Source: Paenibacillus herberti
GTDB lineage: Bacteria; Bacillota; Bacilli; Paenibacillales; Paenibacillaceae
Length of the DNA: 64,000 nucleotides
Assembly (NCBI RefSeq): GCF_002233675.1
Contig: NZ_NMUQ01000002.1
Coordinates: forward strand, 1,039,814 to 1,103,813
Direction: 5' to 3'
In this document: positions 1-7,135 of the stretch, one piece after another
Layout of the letters: the number at the start of each line of letters is the position of its first letter
Position numbering within the stretch: the first letter of the stretch is position 1
Notes under the pieces: model-generated
What the model was told of the DNA's origin: nothing
Databases searched by the model: none
The model's input: the letters and a program-made list of their open reading frames with translations, nothing else
Position numbers and translations under genes: made by a program

Positions 1-1
1 T

Positions 2-1144
2 TATATAGAGCGCAAGTGAAAAACGAACAAAGTCAGGCTTACCACCAAAGTGGGTAATGAATAGTAACAAGAACCCGGTGGTGATGAAAATGAGTACTGC
101 AGAAATGGAGAAACTCAATGTGTCCATGAGAGAAACTTCAGATAAACGGCTTTACGAGAGATACCTGGCGGTCCGTCTTCGCTTTGAAGGTCACTCGTTT
201 GAGGAAATCGGCCATTTACTCAATCGCACGCGCCAAACGATCAGCCTCTATTGGCAAGCGTATCAAGAACGTGGTCTTGCCGGGCTGGAAATGGATCATT
301 CTCCCGGACAACCGACAAAGCTCACGGATGAGCAACGCAGCCAGCTAGGCGCCATGCTGGAGCAGAAAACCCCAGTCGATGTTGGCTTTGAAGCGCGTCA
401 CACCTGGACACTTCCGCTGGTAGCCGAGTGGATCAAGATGACGTTTGGTGTCACCATGAGCGTACGCGGTATCAGCGCGATGCTGGGACGCATGAACTTC
501 AGCTTTACCAAAGCGACCTATTCGCTGGTTAGAGCCGATGCGGATGCCCAAGCCCTTTTCCGCAAGCAAACGTTCGCTCAGCTCAAGAAACAGGTGGAAG
601 CCGAAGAAATCGATCATCTGCTGTTTGAAGACGAATCCATGATTCGCTCCTATCAAGCGCTGCAATACAACTGGTTCCCACGTGGCAGGCAACGCAAAGT
701 GCCGACTTACGGCAAGCATGAAGGAGCCAAGTTGTTTGGGGCGATTAACTACGAAACCGGACAGGTGCATCATCGAGAAGAAGAGAAAGCGGATGTAGCG
801 GCTTTTGTTCGCTTTCTTGAAGATCTACTTTCTGTGTACCCGTCGGGAAAAATGGCCTTGATCCTGGACAACAGCCGCATTCATCATGCTAAAGCGTTAC
901 AGCCGTTTCTCAAAAAACATCCTCGTTTGCAGTTGGTCTTTCTGCCGCCTTACAGCCCGAACCTGAATCCGGTGGAAGGCTTGTGGCTATGGCTCAAAGC
1001 TGACGTAGTCAATAACGTATTCTTTGAAAAATTCTATAAGATCAAGCTTCATGTGAGTCAATTTATGAATCGAATTAATAAGAATCCGATGGAAACCATC
1101 GATCGTCTGCTTGTTCGGTTATGATCTTAAGTGCGCTCTATATA
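2..1144 (+). mobile_element. IS630-type insertion sequence, apparently complete
   Basis: A 13-bp terminal inverted repeat, TATATAGAGCGCA at 2-14, has its exact complement at 1132-1144 and brackets one intact transposase gene. A second shared block (CGAACAA) lies further inside both ends. IS630 elements duplicate a TA dinucleotide on insertion; the TA-rich ends are compatible with this, but the left flank lies outside the window, so the duplication cannot be confirmed. The right end stops 11 bp before a toxin-like start codon, so the element has probably replaced the native 5' region of that gene. Confidence 0.88.
57..1124 (+). CDS. IS630 family transposase
   Basis: This is a 355-residue DDE transposase that would catalyse cut-and-paste movement of the surrounding element. 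The N-terminal third (about residues 20-95) is a helix-turn-helix DNA-binding region with the segment FEEIGHLLNRTRQTIS. The catalytic acidic triad is visible as LLFEDES near residue 195, LILDNSRIHH near residue 275, and the LPPYSPNLNPVEGLW block near residue 305, typical of the IS630/Tc1 group. Length and reading frame are normal for the family and there is no internal stop or frameshift, so the element may still be mobile. It fills nearly all of the element between the inverted repeats. Confidence 0.95.
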   Translation: MNSNKNPVVMKMSTAEMEKLNVSMRETSDKRLYERYLAVRLRFEGHSFEEIGHLLNRTRQTISLYWQAYQERGLAGLEMDHSPGQPTKLTDEQRSQLGAMLEQKTPVDVGFEARHTWTLPLVAEWIKMTFGVTMSVRGISAMLGRMNFSFTKATYSLVRADADAQALFRKQTFAQLKKQVEAEEIDHLLFEDESMIRSYQALQYNWFPRGRQRKVPTYGKHEGAKLFGAINYETGQVHHREEEKADVAAFVRFLEDLLSVYPSGKMALILDNSRIHHAKALQPFLKKHPRLQLVFLPPYSPNLNPVEGLWLWLKADVVNNVFFEKFYKIKLHVSQFMNRINKNPMETIDRLLVRL

Positions 1145-1155
1145 GCTAGAAGTTA

Positions 1156-1236
1156 ATGATCGGTTTTAGTGCGCTTATAGTAGCGATGCTGACGCTGGTT
1201 GTTGCCATCATTGCAGTGATTAACCAAAAGAAATAG
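1156..1236 (+). CDS. TxpA/BsrG-like (holin-like) type I toxin peptide
   Basis: A 26-residue ORF encodes a hydrophobic helix (LIVAMLTLVVAIIAVI) ending in the polar tail NQKK. This is the pattern of the small membrane toxins of Bacillus type I toxin-antitoxin loci (TxpA, BsrG and putative holin-like toxin families), which insert in the membrane. The stop codon is followed by the hairpin AAATAGACCG...CGGTCTATTT (1231-1268), as in known loci, and an antisense promoter lies downstream. The IS630 right end is 11 bp upstream and no good ribosome site remains (only AGAAG close to the ATG), so the toxin is probably poorly expressed here. Family assignment is by pattern only. Confidence 0.72.
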   Translation: MIGFSALIVAMLTLVVAIIAVINQKK

Positions 1237-1349
1237 ACCGCCCACCTCACCAGGATAACGGTCTATTTCTGACTGATTGACTGGAGCCGACCGCCTTTGA
1301 AGCGGTCTACTGTGCCGGAGGAGTCGTGTTGACGCACGGCTCCTTCTTT
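1235..1349 (-). ncRNA. Predicted antisense antitoxin RNA (RatA-like)
   Basis: A transcript from the minus-strand promoter at 1356-1384 would start near 1349 and run left through the 3' region of the toxin gene, which is where type I antitoxin RNAs of the TxpA/RatA class base-pair. The region holds two inverted repeats: AAATAGACCG/CGGTCTATTT (1231-1240 with 1259-1268) and GGAGCCG...CGGCTCC (about 1281-1344). The 3' end is not defined by the sequence; the span given is inferred. Confidence 0.5.
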
Positions 1350-1355
1350 AGCTTT

Positions 1356-1384
1356 ATTATAACGGCGGGAAATTATTCGAGCAA
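1356..1384 (-). promoter_or_regulatory. Sigma-A-type promoter for the antisense RNA
   Basis: On the minus strand TTGCTC (1384-1379) is followed after exactly 17 nt by a perfect TATAAT (1361-1356). It points toward the 3' end of the toxin ORF, the expected arrangement for a convergent antitoxin RNA. No other gene lies downstream of it on this strand. Confidence 0.65.
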
Positions 1385-1512
1385 TCTGTAATTAACCTAG
1401 CTTGCTTGCGCTCAATCTGTTATTAACATTGGTCAAGAATTCCTGAGCCTGACTAGAACGTCAGCGTTCGATCTGTTGAGCGTGAGGAGATTTGTTTTGC
1501 TCCAAATAACGA

Positions 1513-1962
1513 TTGGCAGGTCCAGGTGGATGGAATGACTCCATTTTGCTGTATACAGGCCGTCAATATGAGTTGCAGCTCATGAGCAAAGTCCAGTTTG
1601 AACTCATGTTCTCGCCGTTAATTTCCATAAAAGGTACTCAGGATGTTATCGATAGGCTCGGTTCCTTTCCCTCGTTTCATTACGATGAAATCACGAAGGT
1701 ACATTTGAAAGCTACGGGACATGGTGACATTCAGACGGATCTGTCCTTGACGATAAGACATACATCGGCAGATGGGCTGGAACAAGATGTTAATTTCTAT
1801 TTCGAAGATATTCAGCAAGAGAACATATCTCCTGCTGAGGAATGCAATATTTGCTTGCAGCTGAGTTTCTCTTATGTAGACGAACTTATCCGAGTCGAGC
1901 TGGATGCCGTGTCCGGGTTTGCAGCAACGTTTCTTTGTCGCGATATTAGGGCTCAACTCTAA
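1513..1962 (+). CDS. Hypothetical protein, possibly Imm50-like immunity protein
   Basis: A 149-codon ORF with an uncertain start: the likely beginning is the ATG at 1579 (MSKVQFELMF), but no strong ribosome site precedes it. The segment SFPSFHYDEITKVHL near residues 55-70, followed by alternating beta-strand-like stretches (LSLTIRH, VNFYFEDI, FLCRDI), resembles immunity proteins of the Imm50 kind that accompany polymorphic toxins. This is pattern-based and not certain. A GAGGAG motif at 1484-1489 sits in front of another, quickly closed frame, so the N-terminus may have been altered by a frameshift. It is followed by another gene remnant, suggesting a decayed toxin/immunity neighbourhood. Confidence 0.5.
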   Translation: MAGPGGWNDSILLYTGRQYELQLMSKVQFELMFSPLISIKGTQDVIDRLGSFPSFHYDEITKVHLKATGHGDIQTDLSLTIRHTSADGLEQDVNFYFEDIQQENISPAEECNICLQLSFSYVDELIRVELDAVSGFAATFLCRDIRAQL

Positions 1963-2002
1963 GGTGGCTTAATGCCTGCCCATTAAGGAGGAATTGAAAC
2001 GT

Positions 2003-2164
2003 TTGATAAAACGGTGGCGCTGCAACCATTCTCGAGAGTTCCTGCTTGGAGATGGAATTCAGAGTGTTCAGGTGACGGATAAAGGTATCATATGGACCAG
2101 TTATTTCGACGAAGGCGTTTTTGGAAATAACGGTTGGGATAAACCGATTGGGGAATTGCTTTAG
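2003..2164 (+). pseudogene. Remnant of a conserved hypothetical gene
   Basis: A short open stretch starting at TTG 2003, behind AAGGAGG at 1985-1991, encodes about 53 residues including REFLLGDGIQSVQV, IIWTSYFDEGVFGNNGW and KPIGELL. The motif WTSYFDEGVFG is typical of an internal part of larger conserved hypothetical proteins found near polymorphic-toxin immunity genes. Here the reading frame stops at once after it, so this looks like a truncated fragment rather than a full gene. It could still be translated as a short peptide because the ribosome site is good. Confidence 0.5.
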
Positions 2165-2188
2165 TTCAAATGAAAAGGAGCAGGTAGC

Positions 2189-3049
2189 ATGGATGAGAGG
2201 CTTGGGAAGAAGATTGGAGAGGGCGGTTGTTCCGAGGTTTTTGAATGGGTAGATAACAGCAAAATTATTAAGCTAGGGAAGCTAAACACGGATTATGAGG
2301 GTATGCAAAGGGAGTACCAAAACAATTATGTGGCATGGGAGAGTGGGCTTCCTGTAGCTAAGCCAGTAGAGCTTTTGAATATTGCGGGACGTCCAGCCAT
2401 TGCTTTTGAACGGATTTTTGGTGAGACGATAAAGGAGCGATTTTTTAAGCAGTTGCTGAATCAGGCCGCAATCCCAGTAATGAAAAGTATTGAAAATGAT
2501 GTTCGATTAACTGCTCGTGCTCTAAGTGAAATTCATAAAAAAACGCCTCTAGGTTCGCTATCTTCTCAAAGAGAGAACATTAAGTCCTTCATTCAATCGG
2601 TCGAGTATCTCACCCAAGAAGAAAAACTAAAAATAATAACTATGCTGGATGCGCAACCTCTCAAACAATTATTTTGTCATGGTGACCCGAATCCAGGAAA
2701 TATCATCGTGAGAGTTGATGGCTCATTTGCTGTAATTGACTGGATGAATGCTTCCATTGGCAATCCCGAGGCAGATATAGCTGAGTATATTATTATGGTT
2801 AGATATGCGATTCTGCCTGATTCTCTTCCAAGCGCAGCTTTAGAATTCTTTGATACGATAAGAGAAACTATGATCAGTATATTTATGGATGAATATTGTA
2901 AGGAAACAGGGTTTTCATCAAAAGACATTGAACCTTGGATTGTACCCATCGCAGCTCGGAAGTTATCAGCTGACGGAATTTCTGAAGATGAGAAGTGTTT
3001 ATTGATTAAGGACATCAGGGGATACCTTAGTCAATTGGCAGAGGCTTAG
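2189..3049 (+). CDS. Aminoglycoside phosphotransferase-family kinase
   Basis: A 286-residue protein kinase-fold enzyme of the APH/choline-kinase group. The key Brenner motif is visible as FCHGDPNPGNIIV (catalytic Asp and metal-binding Asn) near residue 160, followed by VIDWMNASIGNPEADIAEY, which supplies the metal-binding Asp of the DFG-like position. The N-terminal LGKKIGEGGCSEVFEW is a glycine-rich nucleotide loop. The start ATG is preceded by AAAGGAGCAG. The gene is AT-rich compared with most of the window, suggesting acquisition. Family members phosphorylate aminoglycosides, macrolides or small metabolites; the substrate here cannot be told from sequence, and a resistance role should not be assumed. 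Confidence 0.85.
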   Translation: MDERLGKKIGEGGCSEVFEWVDNSKIIKLGKLNTDYEGMQREYQNNYVAWESGLPVAKPVELLNIAGRPAIAFERIFGETIKERFFKQLLNQAAIPVMKSIENDVRLTARALSEIHKKTPLGSLSSQRENIKSFIQSVEYLTQEEKLKIITMLDAQPLKQLFCHGDPNPGNIIVRVDGSFAVIDWMNASIGNPEADIAEYIIMVRYAILPDSLPSAALEFFDTIRETMISIFMDEYCKETGFSSKDIEPWIVPIAARKLSADGISEDEKCLLIKDIRGYLSQLAEA

Positions 3050-3187
3050 ATGAAGTAAGAGGGGCTTTTCCCTGTGTAACTCTTAGAAAAAGGCGGATCC
3101 ACCCGGGCTTTAACTGTGTCTCTCTTATCTTTGAGCGAATATAAATAGAACTAGAGAGAAACACTTTAGAGCCGGAGGTAATATTCT

Positions 3188-3637
3188 GTGGGAAATTCGT
3201 TTTCAAACTCCGCTGTTATACTTGTCCTGTTCATTTTACTCGTTATTGTGGTCAGTGTCTTTTCTTCAAATTTGTATCTTAATCCTTCTGATGATGATCT
3301 CGGGTCCCTTTCTCGTACACAAGGCTATGATATCTACAATAACACCGGAATCTATACTTTGGTTTTTGATGATAAGGATGGACCTATTTCCGCGCCTTCA
3401 GACATCTTTATTCCTCCAGGCTCCAGGCATCATTATGAAATGCTTTGCAACGCAGGTAATAAGGCCGAGGTAGAATACGAGGTTTGGCAGAGCCCTGCCG
3501 GGGAAGAAATTGGCTCGTTTGAGGCTAACTTGGAAGTTAGATCTGGCTGCAGTTATGCGAAATTCTCGGGTTTAGATTCTAGTTCAAACATTCGTTTGAC
3601 GACTAGCGGTACTAATCTGTATGTGTATGTTACCTGA
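3188..3637 (+). CDS. YjcZ-like membrane anchor joined to an extracellular beta domain
   Basis: The protein has 149 residues and starts at GTG 3188, eight bases after CGGAGGT. Residues 1-30 (FSNSAVILVLFILLVIVVSVF) look like the hydrophobic core of YjcZ-type small sporulation proteins. That core is followed by about 115 residues of polar, strand-rich sequence with two cysteines. The layout is a single N-terminal membrane segment with the rest outside the membrane. YjcZ proteins are normally only 25-60 residues, so the long C-terminal domain is unusual. I do not recognise that domain. A probable terminator follows at 3669-3709, indicating a single-gene transcript. Confidence 0.6.
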   Translation: MGNSFSNSAVILVLFILLVIVVSVFSSNLYLNPSDDDLGSLSRTQGYDIYNNTGIYTLVFDDKDGPISAPSDIFIPPGSRHHYEMLCNAGNKAEVEYEVWQSPAGEEIGSFEANLEVRSGCSYAKFSGLDSSSNIRLTTSGTNLYVYVT

Positions 3638-3668
3638 TTTAGAGCAGATCCATCTATTGATAAAAGAA

Positions 3669-3709
3669 GGCCGGACAGTCAGCTCATTGGAGTGGCTATC
3701 AGGCTTTTT
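3669..3709 (+). terminator. Probable Rho-independent terminator
   Basis: GGCCGGACAGTCAGCTC pairs imperfectly, with several G-U pairs, with GAGTGGCTATCAGGC, and the stem is followed by TTTTT. It lies 32 nt after the stop of the YjcZ-like gene. Confidence 0.5.
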
Positions 3710-3737
3710 GTGTACCTGAAAGATAAATCTAATCTTA

Positions 3738-3902
3738 ATGAGGGAAGGTACAGAGCGGGATGACGTAATATATCTGCATGCACTGGCGTTGCATAGTCAA
3801 CTTTTTCGTATACTTATCTTGCTGACATTCCGCCACGGCATTTATGAACGTTTTTACACAGATGGTCCAACCCATTTACCAAATGAAAGTAATGCAGTGT
3901 GA
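3738..3902 (+). CDS. Doubtful small ORF between the YjcZ-like and CPBP genes
   Basis: This 54-codon ORF begins at ATG 3738 and ends at TGA 3900-3902. The predicted peptide is amphipathic (for example LALHSQLFRILILLTF), but AGGGAAGG lies just after the start and there is no ribosome site upstream. It is the only open frame of note in the 356-nt gap from 3638 to 3993. No family was recognised. It may be noncoding or a remnant. Confidence 0.2.
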   Translation: MREGTERDDVIYLHALALHSQLFRILILLTFRHGIYERFYTDGPTHLPNESNAV

Positions 3903-3993
3903 TTGTCCATGCTGGATCCTTTTCGGCGTGGTAAAATATTACTTATAATAATCTTTTTGTTGGATGCAAAATTCGTGCAAAAAGGGGTGTAGG

Positions 3994-4803
3994 ATGGATC
4001 AAGTTTATTTATGGGTGATGCTGATTGCCGCTTGTGTGCCCGGCATATGGTTAATAAGCCGGTTCTCGGTTAATGATCTATTCAAAATGCCGGAAAACAA
4101 GCTATCTAAGCGGGCTTTGTTAGTGTTGCTAACTGGGCAGACAATCGCGATCGTTGCAGTTTGTGCTGCTGCTGGTATTTATTTTGGACCCAAGATCGGA
4201 ATTGCCGACCAGTTCCTGAATGGGTTAAGCCGCGGCAAGGCGGATTGGAACGATTTAATTCGTCAATTGTGGATCGGGGCTATCGCAGGGATAGTTTGCA
4301 TTTTCTGCTGGATGGCTTGTTATTACGGTTTTATCCGTGCCCGTATTGATAGGGAGTCTGTGCTGATTGCCGAGGGCCTACGCCAAAACCTGGGGCTGAT
4401 GACCAGAATTACTTCAGGCGGAATTACCGAGGAAATTATTTTTCGTTGGGGGCTGCTGAGCTTTGTCATGTGGCTTATTTCGCTGATGGAATCCTCCCAA
4501 CCGATTGCCTTTTGGACGGCGACAATCATTACTGGGATTTTGTTTGGCTTGGCGCATTTACCTGGCAATCTTCAAAAAGGATGCAAACCGTCGCCGATGC
4601 TGATTAGTTCAGCTGTACTCGGGAATTTATGGGTGACTATTGTCTGCGGTTATCTTCTGTGGCAGTATGGTCTGATCGCCGCTATAGTTGTGCATATATT
4701 GTTTCACGTCATCTGGTATCCGTTGGATCGGATGGCGTACAATAAGTTGCTTGGAGAGCAGACACCAAGCATACATATCGATCATCGTAGTACTCATTAT
4801 TAG
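3994..4803 (+). CDS. CPBP (CAAX/Abi-type) intramembrane metalloprotease
   Basis: A polytopic membrane protein of about 269 residues in the CPBP glutamic-type intramembrane protease family. All three family motifs are present: EEIIFR (EExxxR) about residue 147, FGLAH (FxxxH) about residue 187, and HILFHVIWYP, supplying the third histidine region, near residue 230. Hydrophobic segments occur throughout. ATG 3994 is preferred over the in-frame ATG 3964 because AAAAAGGGG lies upstream at normal spacing. Family members act in protein maturation, bacteriocin self-immunity or regulated proteolysis; the substrate is not indicated. The gene stands alone on the plus strand, with no partner peptide gene seen beside it. 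Confidence 0.88.
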   Translation: MDQVYLWVMLIAACVPGIWLISRFSVNDLFKMPENKLSKRALLVLLTGQTIAIVAVCAAAGIYFGPKIGIADQFLNGLSRGKADWNDLIRQLWIGAIAGIVCIFCWMACYYGFIRARIDRESVLIAEGLRQNLGLMTRITSGGITEEIIFRWGLLSFVMWLISLMESSQPIAFWTATIITGILFGLAHLPGNLQKGCKPSPMLISSAVLGNLWVTIVCGYLLWQYGLIAAIVVHILFHVIWYPLDRMAYNKLLGEQTPSIHIDHRSTHY

Positions 4804-4854
4804 GCGGCAACGAGATAACTACAGCCTAATCCTAATAATCTGAAAGGGAGACGG

Positions 4855-5154
4855 ATGCCTTTGACCACTTCCGGGAAAAGCTTAAGAACTTGCGACAAGG
4901 GACACAAGTACTACAAGAGCACCGACTGTGCTACATGCCCGACCTGCGAACAAGAGCGCGGACCGAAGAGCGGATTTCTTTCGCAGCTATCTTCGCCTGC
5001 GAGGAGAGCGTTGGAGCAAAAAGGGATTCTCACGCTGCAACAACTCTCCGCCCATAGCGAAAAAGAGATTTTAAAGCTGCACGGAATGGGGCCGGCTTCG
5101 ATGCCCAAGCTAAGGATGGCTTTGCAGGCGGAAGGGCTGGCTTTTCGTGAGTAG
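4855..5154 (+). CDS. Small protein with zinc-like N-terminus and RNAP alpha-CTD-like (HhH) domain
   Basis: A 99-residue protein. The N-terminal 40 residues contain CDKGHKYYKSTDCATCPTC, a Cys-rich segment with CxxC spacing likely to bind zinc. The C-terminal half (PARRALEQKGILTLQQLSAHSEKEILKLHGMG) is a helix-hairpin-helix resembling the C-terminal domain of RNA polymerase alpha and ending in the classic hairpin LHGMGPASMPKL. Such small proteins are common in Bacillota and are usually annotated as alpha-CTD-like; their function is unknown, but nucleic-acid binding is likely. AAAGGGAG precedes the start. Confidence 0.8.
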   Translation: MPLTTSGKSLRTCDKGHKYYKSTDCATCPTCEQERGPKSGFLSQLSSPARRALEQKGILTLQQLSAHSEKEILKLHGMGPASMPKLRMALQAEGLAFRE

Positions 5155-5214
5155 CATAACGCGTTTAAATCTAGAAGGGGATACCGAATCTTCTATTGTA
5201 AGTTCTCAGTTCCT

Positions 5215-5664
5215 TTAAGGGGTCCGCCCTTCCGTCAATGCTTCGACGGCTTTGCCGACACGCTTCTGGCGAGTCTCGGCTGTTTTGGCTCCTTCAATAG
5301 AAAGCACGATGCGGTTTTTGTTGCTGTACGATAATCCGTCAAAATAACCGCGTGCTTCTGCAGCTCCGTTCAGCGCTACAGCCAAATCATCCGGCACAAC
5401 GATCTCACGCGGCTCTGTATCCAGCGCCACCTCAACCTCAATCGTATCTCCGGCGGCGACTCCAGCGCCTTCCCGATTCGGCGCGCTGAGCGGAATCCAG
5501 AATTGCCCGCCCATGAAAGCAATTGTACTGCGATAGCTATACTCCCCAATCCTGACGTGGACGGGTGGTTTTTTGCCTGCTCCTAGCGCAGCAACAACCT
5601 CGTCCGGAACTTGGATTCCGGTTGCAGTTTTGCCGCTTAAATGAACAACCGATTGGAATTTCAT
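5215..5664 (-). CDS. DUF1905/YdeI-type (OmpD-associated) protein
   Basis: A soluble protein of 149 residues. The first 90 residues form a small beta-barrel of the DUF1905 kind (VRIGEYSYRSTIAFMGGQFW, then IPLSAPNREGAGVAAGD). The C-terminal part (VPDDLAVALNG, then FDGLSYSNKNRIVLSIEGAK) matches the YdeI/OmpD-associated helical domain. ATG at 5664 was chosen because AAAGAGGTG sits just upstream; an upstream in-frame start lacks such a site. The biochemical role of the family is not established. The gene is monocistronic on the minus strand, downstream of the sugar dehydrogenase gene in the same orientation. Confidence 0.85.
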   Translation of the reverse strand: MKFQSVVHLSGKTATGIQVPDEVVAALGAGKKPPVHVRIGEYSYRSTIAFMGGQFWIPLSAPNREGAGVAAGDTIEVEVALDTEPREIVVPDDLAVALNGAAEARGYFDGLSYSNKNRIVLSIEGAKTAETRQKRVGKAVEALTEGRTP

Positions 5665-5734
5665 CGGGAACACCTCTTTTCGTAGGGTTGGATTACCCCA
5701 AATGATACAAAAGTACAATTGTGGAAATAAAATA

Positions 5735-6964
5735 TTATTTCCAGGTCGGTGTTAGCGCTAAAATTCGGTCATCACCTTCCGAAGGTGTACCGCGGTCCAG
5801 ATTGCTAGTCAGCACATAAAGTGTGCCATCTGGGCCCTCCGCTACGTTGCGCAGGCGTCCCCAATCTTGCTCGAACAAAGTTTCCAGAGATGCGGCTTGT
5901 CCTTCCTTATCAAGTGTTATATGCAGCAGTCGCTGTCCCGCTAACGCAGCAACCAGCAGCTCTCCGGACCAAGGGCCCTGTGTAATAAAAGTCATGCCGG
6001 AAGGAGCCCATGTCTCGTTCGAGCCGCTGTGCACAAGGGGCGTTTGAAGACTTTCTCCTTGCTGTCCGCTTCCGCTTTCATCTCCTTGTATCAAGGGCCA
6101 ACCATAATTGCCGCTAGCTTCAATGAGATTAATCTCGTCATGTGCGGAGGAGCCGTGCTCTGAGCTGTAAAGCAGGGATGTTTCCGGCTGCCAAGCCAGC
6201 CCTTGAGGATTACGATGGCCGTAGCTGTATACTAATGAGCCCTCAAAGGGATTGTTCTTCGGAACCGACCCATCCGGTGCAAGACGCAGGATTTTTCCCG
6301 CCAGGCTGGTTATATCCTGGGGTAACTTGGTCTCTGACCGATCACCCGTCGTGACATACAACATCCCGTCCGGTCCGAACTTTATTCTTCCTCCATTATG
6401 ATTCACACTGCCAGGAATATCGTCCAGCAACACCATATCGATCTCGGCTGACTGCTCCCCAATCTTCAGACGCAGTATACGATTGCTGATTTCCTCTCCA
6501 TCCGGGTAGGAATGGTAGACGTAGGCATAACCGTTGTTTGCAAAATCAGGATCAAGCGTCAGTCCCAGCAAACCTCCTTCACCGTAGGAAGGGGCTGGAA
6601 CCTCTAGCAGCGGCTGCGGCTGCAGCTTGCCGCCCACAATGACGCGCAGATTGCCCGGCCGCTCCGTGAAGAAGATCCGTGAATCTGGCGCCGGAGCAAA
6701 AGCGATCTCCCAAGGCAAACTAAGCCCTTCTGCCAGTGTCGTTATTTGGTAGGGGAAGGTTTTCTCGGTGGAGCTCTCCTCTTCTGCTCCAGCCGGACTT
6801 GCCGTGGGCAGATTGGATGGGCTGCTCACGGTGGGGCTTTTACTTTGGACAGGACCAGAATTATCATCGGTATTGTTGTCGGTTTGCTCTGTGCAGCCGT
6901 ATAGCAAAGCGGTCGCAAGAGCGGCAGTTAGACTCAGCCTGCGGCTAGACTTATTCATTAGCAT
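5735..6964 (-). CDS. PQQ-dependent sugar (glucose/sorbosone-type) dehydrogenase lipoprotein
   Basis: The 409-residue secreted lipoprotein has a signal sequence ending in the lipobox LLYGC, then a low-complexity Ser/Thr-rich spacer, then a six-bladed beta-propeller of the soluble glucose dehydrogenase/YliI family. Diagnostic segments are LSLPWEIAFAP, FTERPGNLRVI, GEGGLLGLTLDPDF, NHNGGRIKFGPDGMLYVTTGD and YSYGHRNPQGLAWQP. The family oxidises aldose sugars using pyrroloquinoline quinone; whether this cell makes or imports PQQ cannot be seen here. The start is the ATG at 6964 behind GGAAGGAG. The mature protein would sit on the outer face of the membrane. Confidence 0.88.
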   Translation of the reverse strand: MLMNKSSRRLSLTAALATALLYGCTEQTDNNTDDNSGPVQSKSPTVSSPSNLPTASPAGAEEESSTEKTFPYQITTLAEGLSLPWEIAFAPAPDSRIFFTERPGNLRVIVGGKLQPQPLLEVPAPSYGEGGLLGLTLDPDFANNGYAYVYHSYPDGEEISNRILRLKIGEQSAEIDMVLLDDIPGSVNHNGGRIKFGPDGMLYVTTGDRSETKLPQDITSLAGKILRLAPDGSVPKNNPFEGSLVYSYGHRNPQGLAWQPETSLLYSSEHGSSAHDEINLIEASGNYGWPLIQGDESGSGQQGESLQTPLVHSGSNETWAPSGMTFITQGPWSGELLVAALAGQRLLHITLDKEGQAASLETLFEQDWGRLRNVAEGPDGTLYVLTSNLDRGTPSEGDDRILALTPTWK

Positions 6965-7063
6965 GGAGTTCTCCTTCCGTCGGGAGCTCGTTTTGGGCGG
7001 TGCCGGCATTCGGATTTATAATTATTTTTACCCTAATCGGTATGCTTCAAAAGTGTCAAATAA

Positions 7064-7122
7064 TAGTTGCAATAGCATCCTATCGTGCATATACTGAAAT
7101 TAGTTGCAATGACATTCTATCG
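7064..7122 (+). promoter_or_regulatory. Promoter with paired MarR-type operator repeats
   Basis: TTGCAA (7067-7072), a 17-nt spacer and TATACT (7090-7095) form a promoter. Two near-identical 22-bp direct repeats beginning TAGTTGCAAT and ending CTATCG lie at 7064-7085 and 7101-7122, 37 bp apart. The first covers the -35 and spacer; the second covers the start of the transcript. This arrangement fits repression by the MarR-family protein encoded directly downstream. Confidence 0.65.
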
Positions 7123-7135
7123 AGGGGGGAGTAAA

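Noticed and set aside
1168-1184. Second copy of the IS630 inverted repeat (AGTGCGCTTATAG)
   Set aside because: It matches the IS end for only 8-9 bases and lies inside the toxin coding sequence, so it is probably coincidental.
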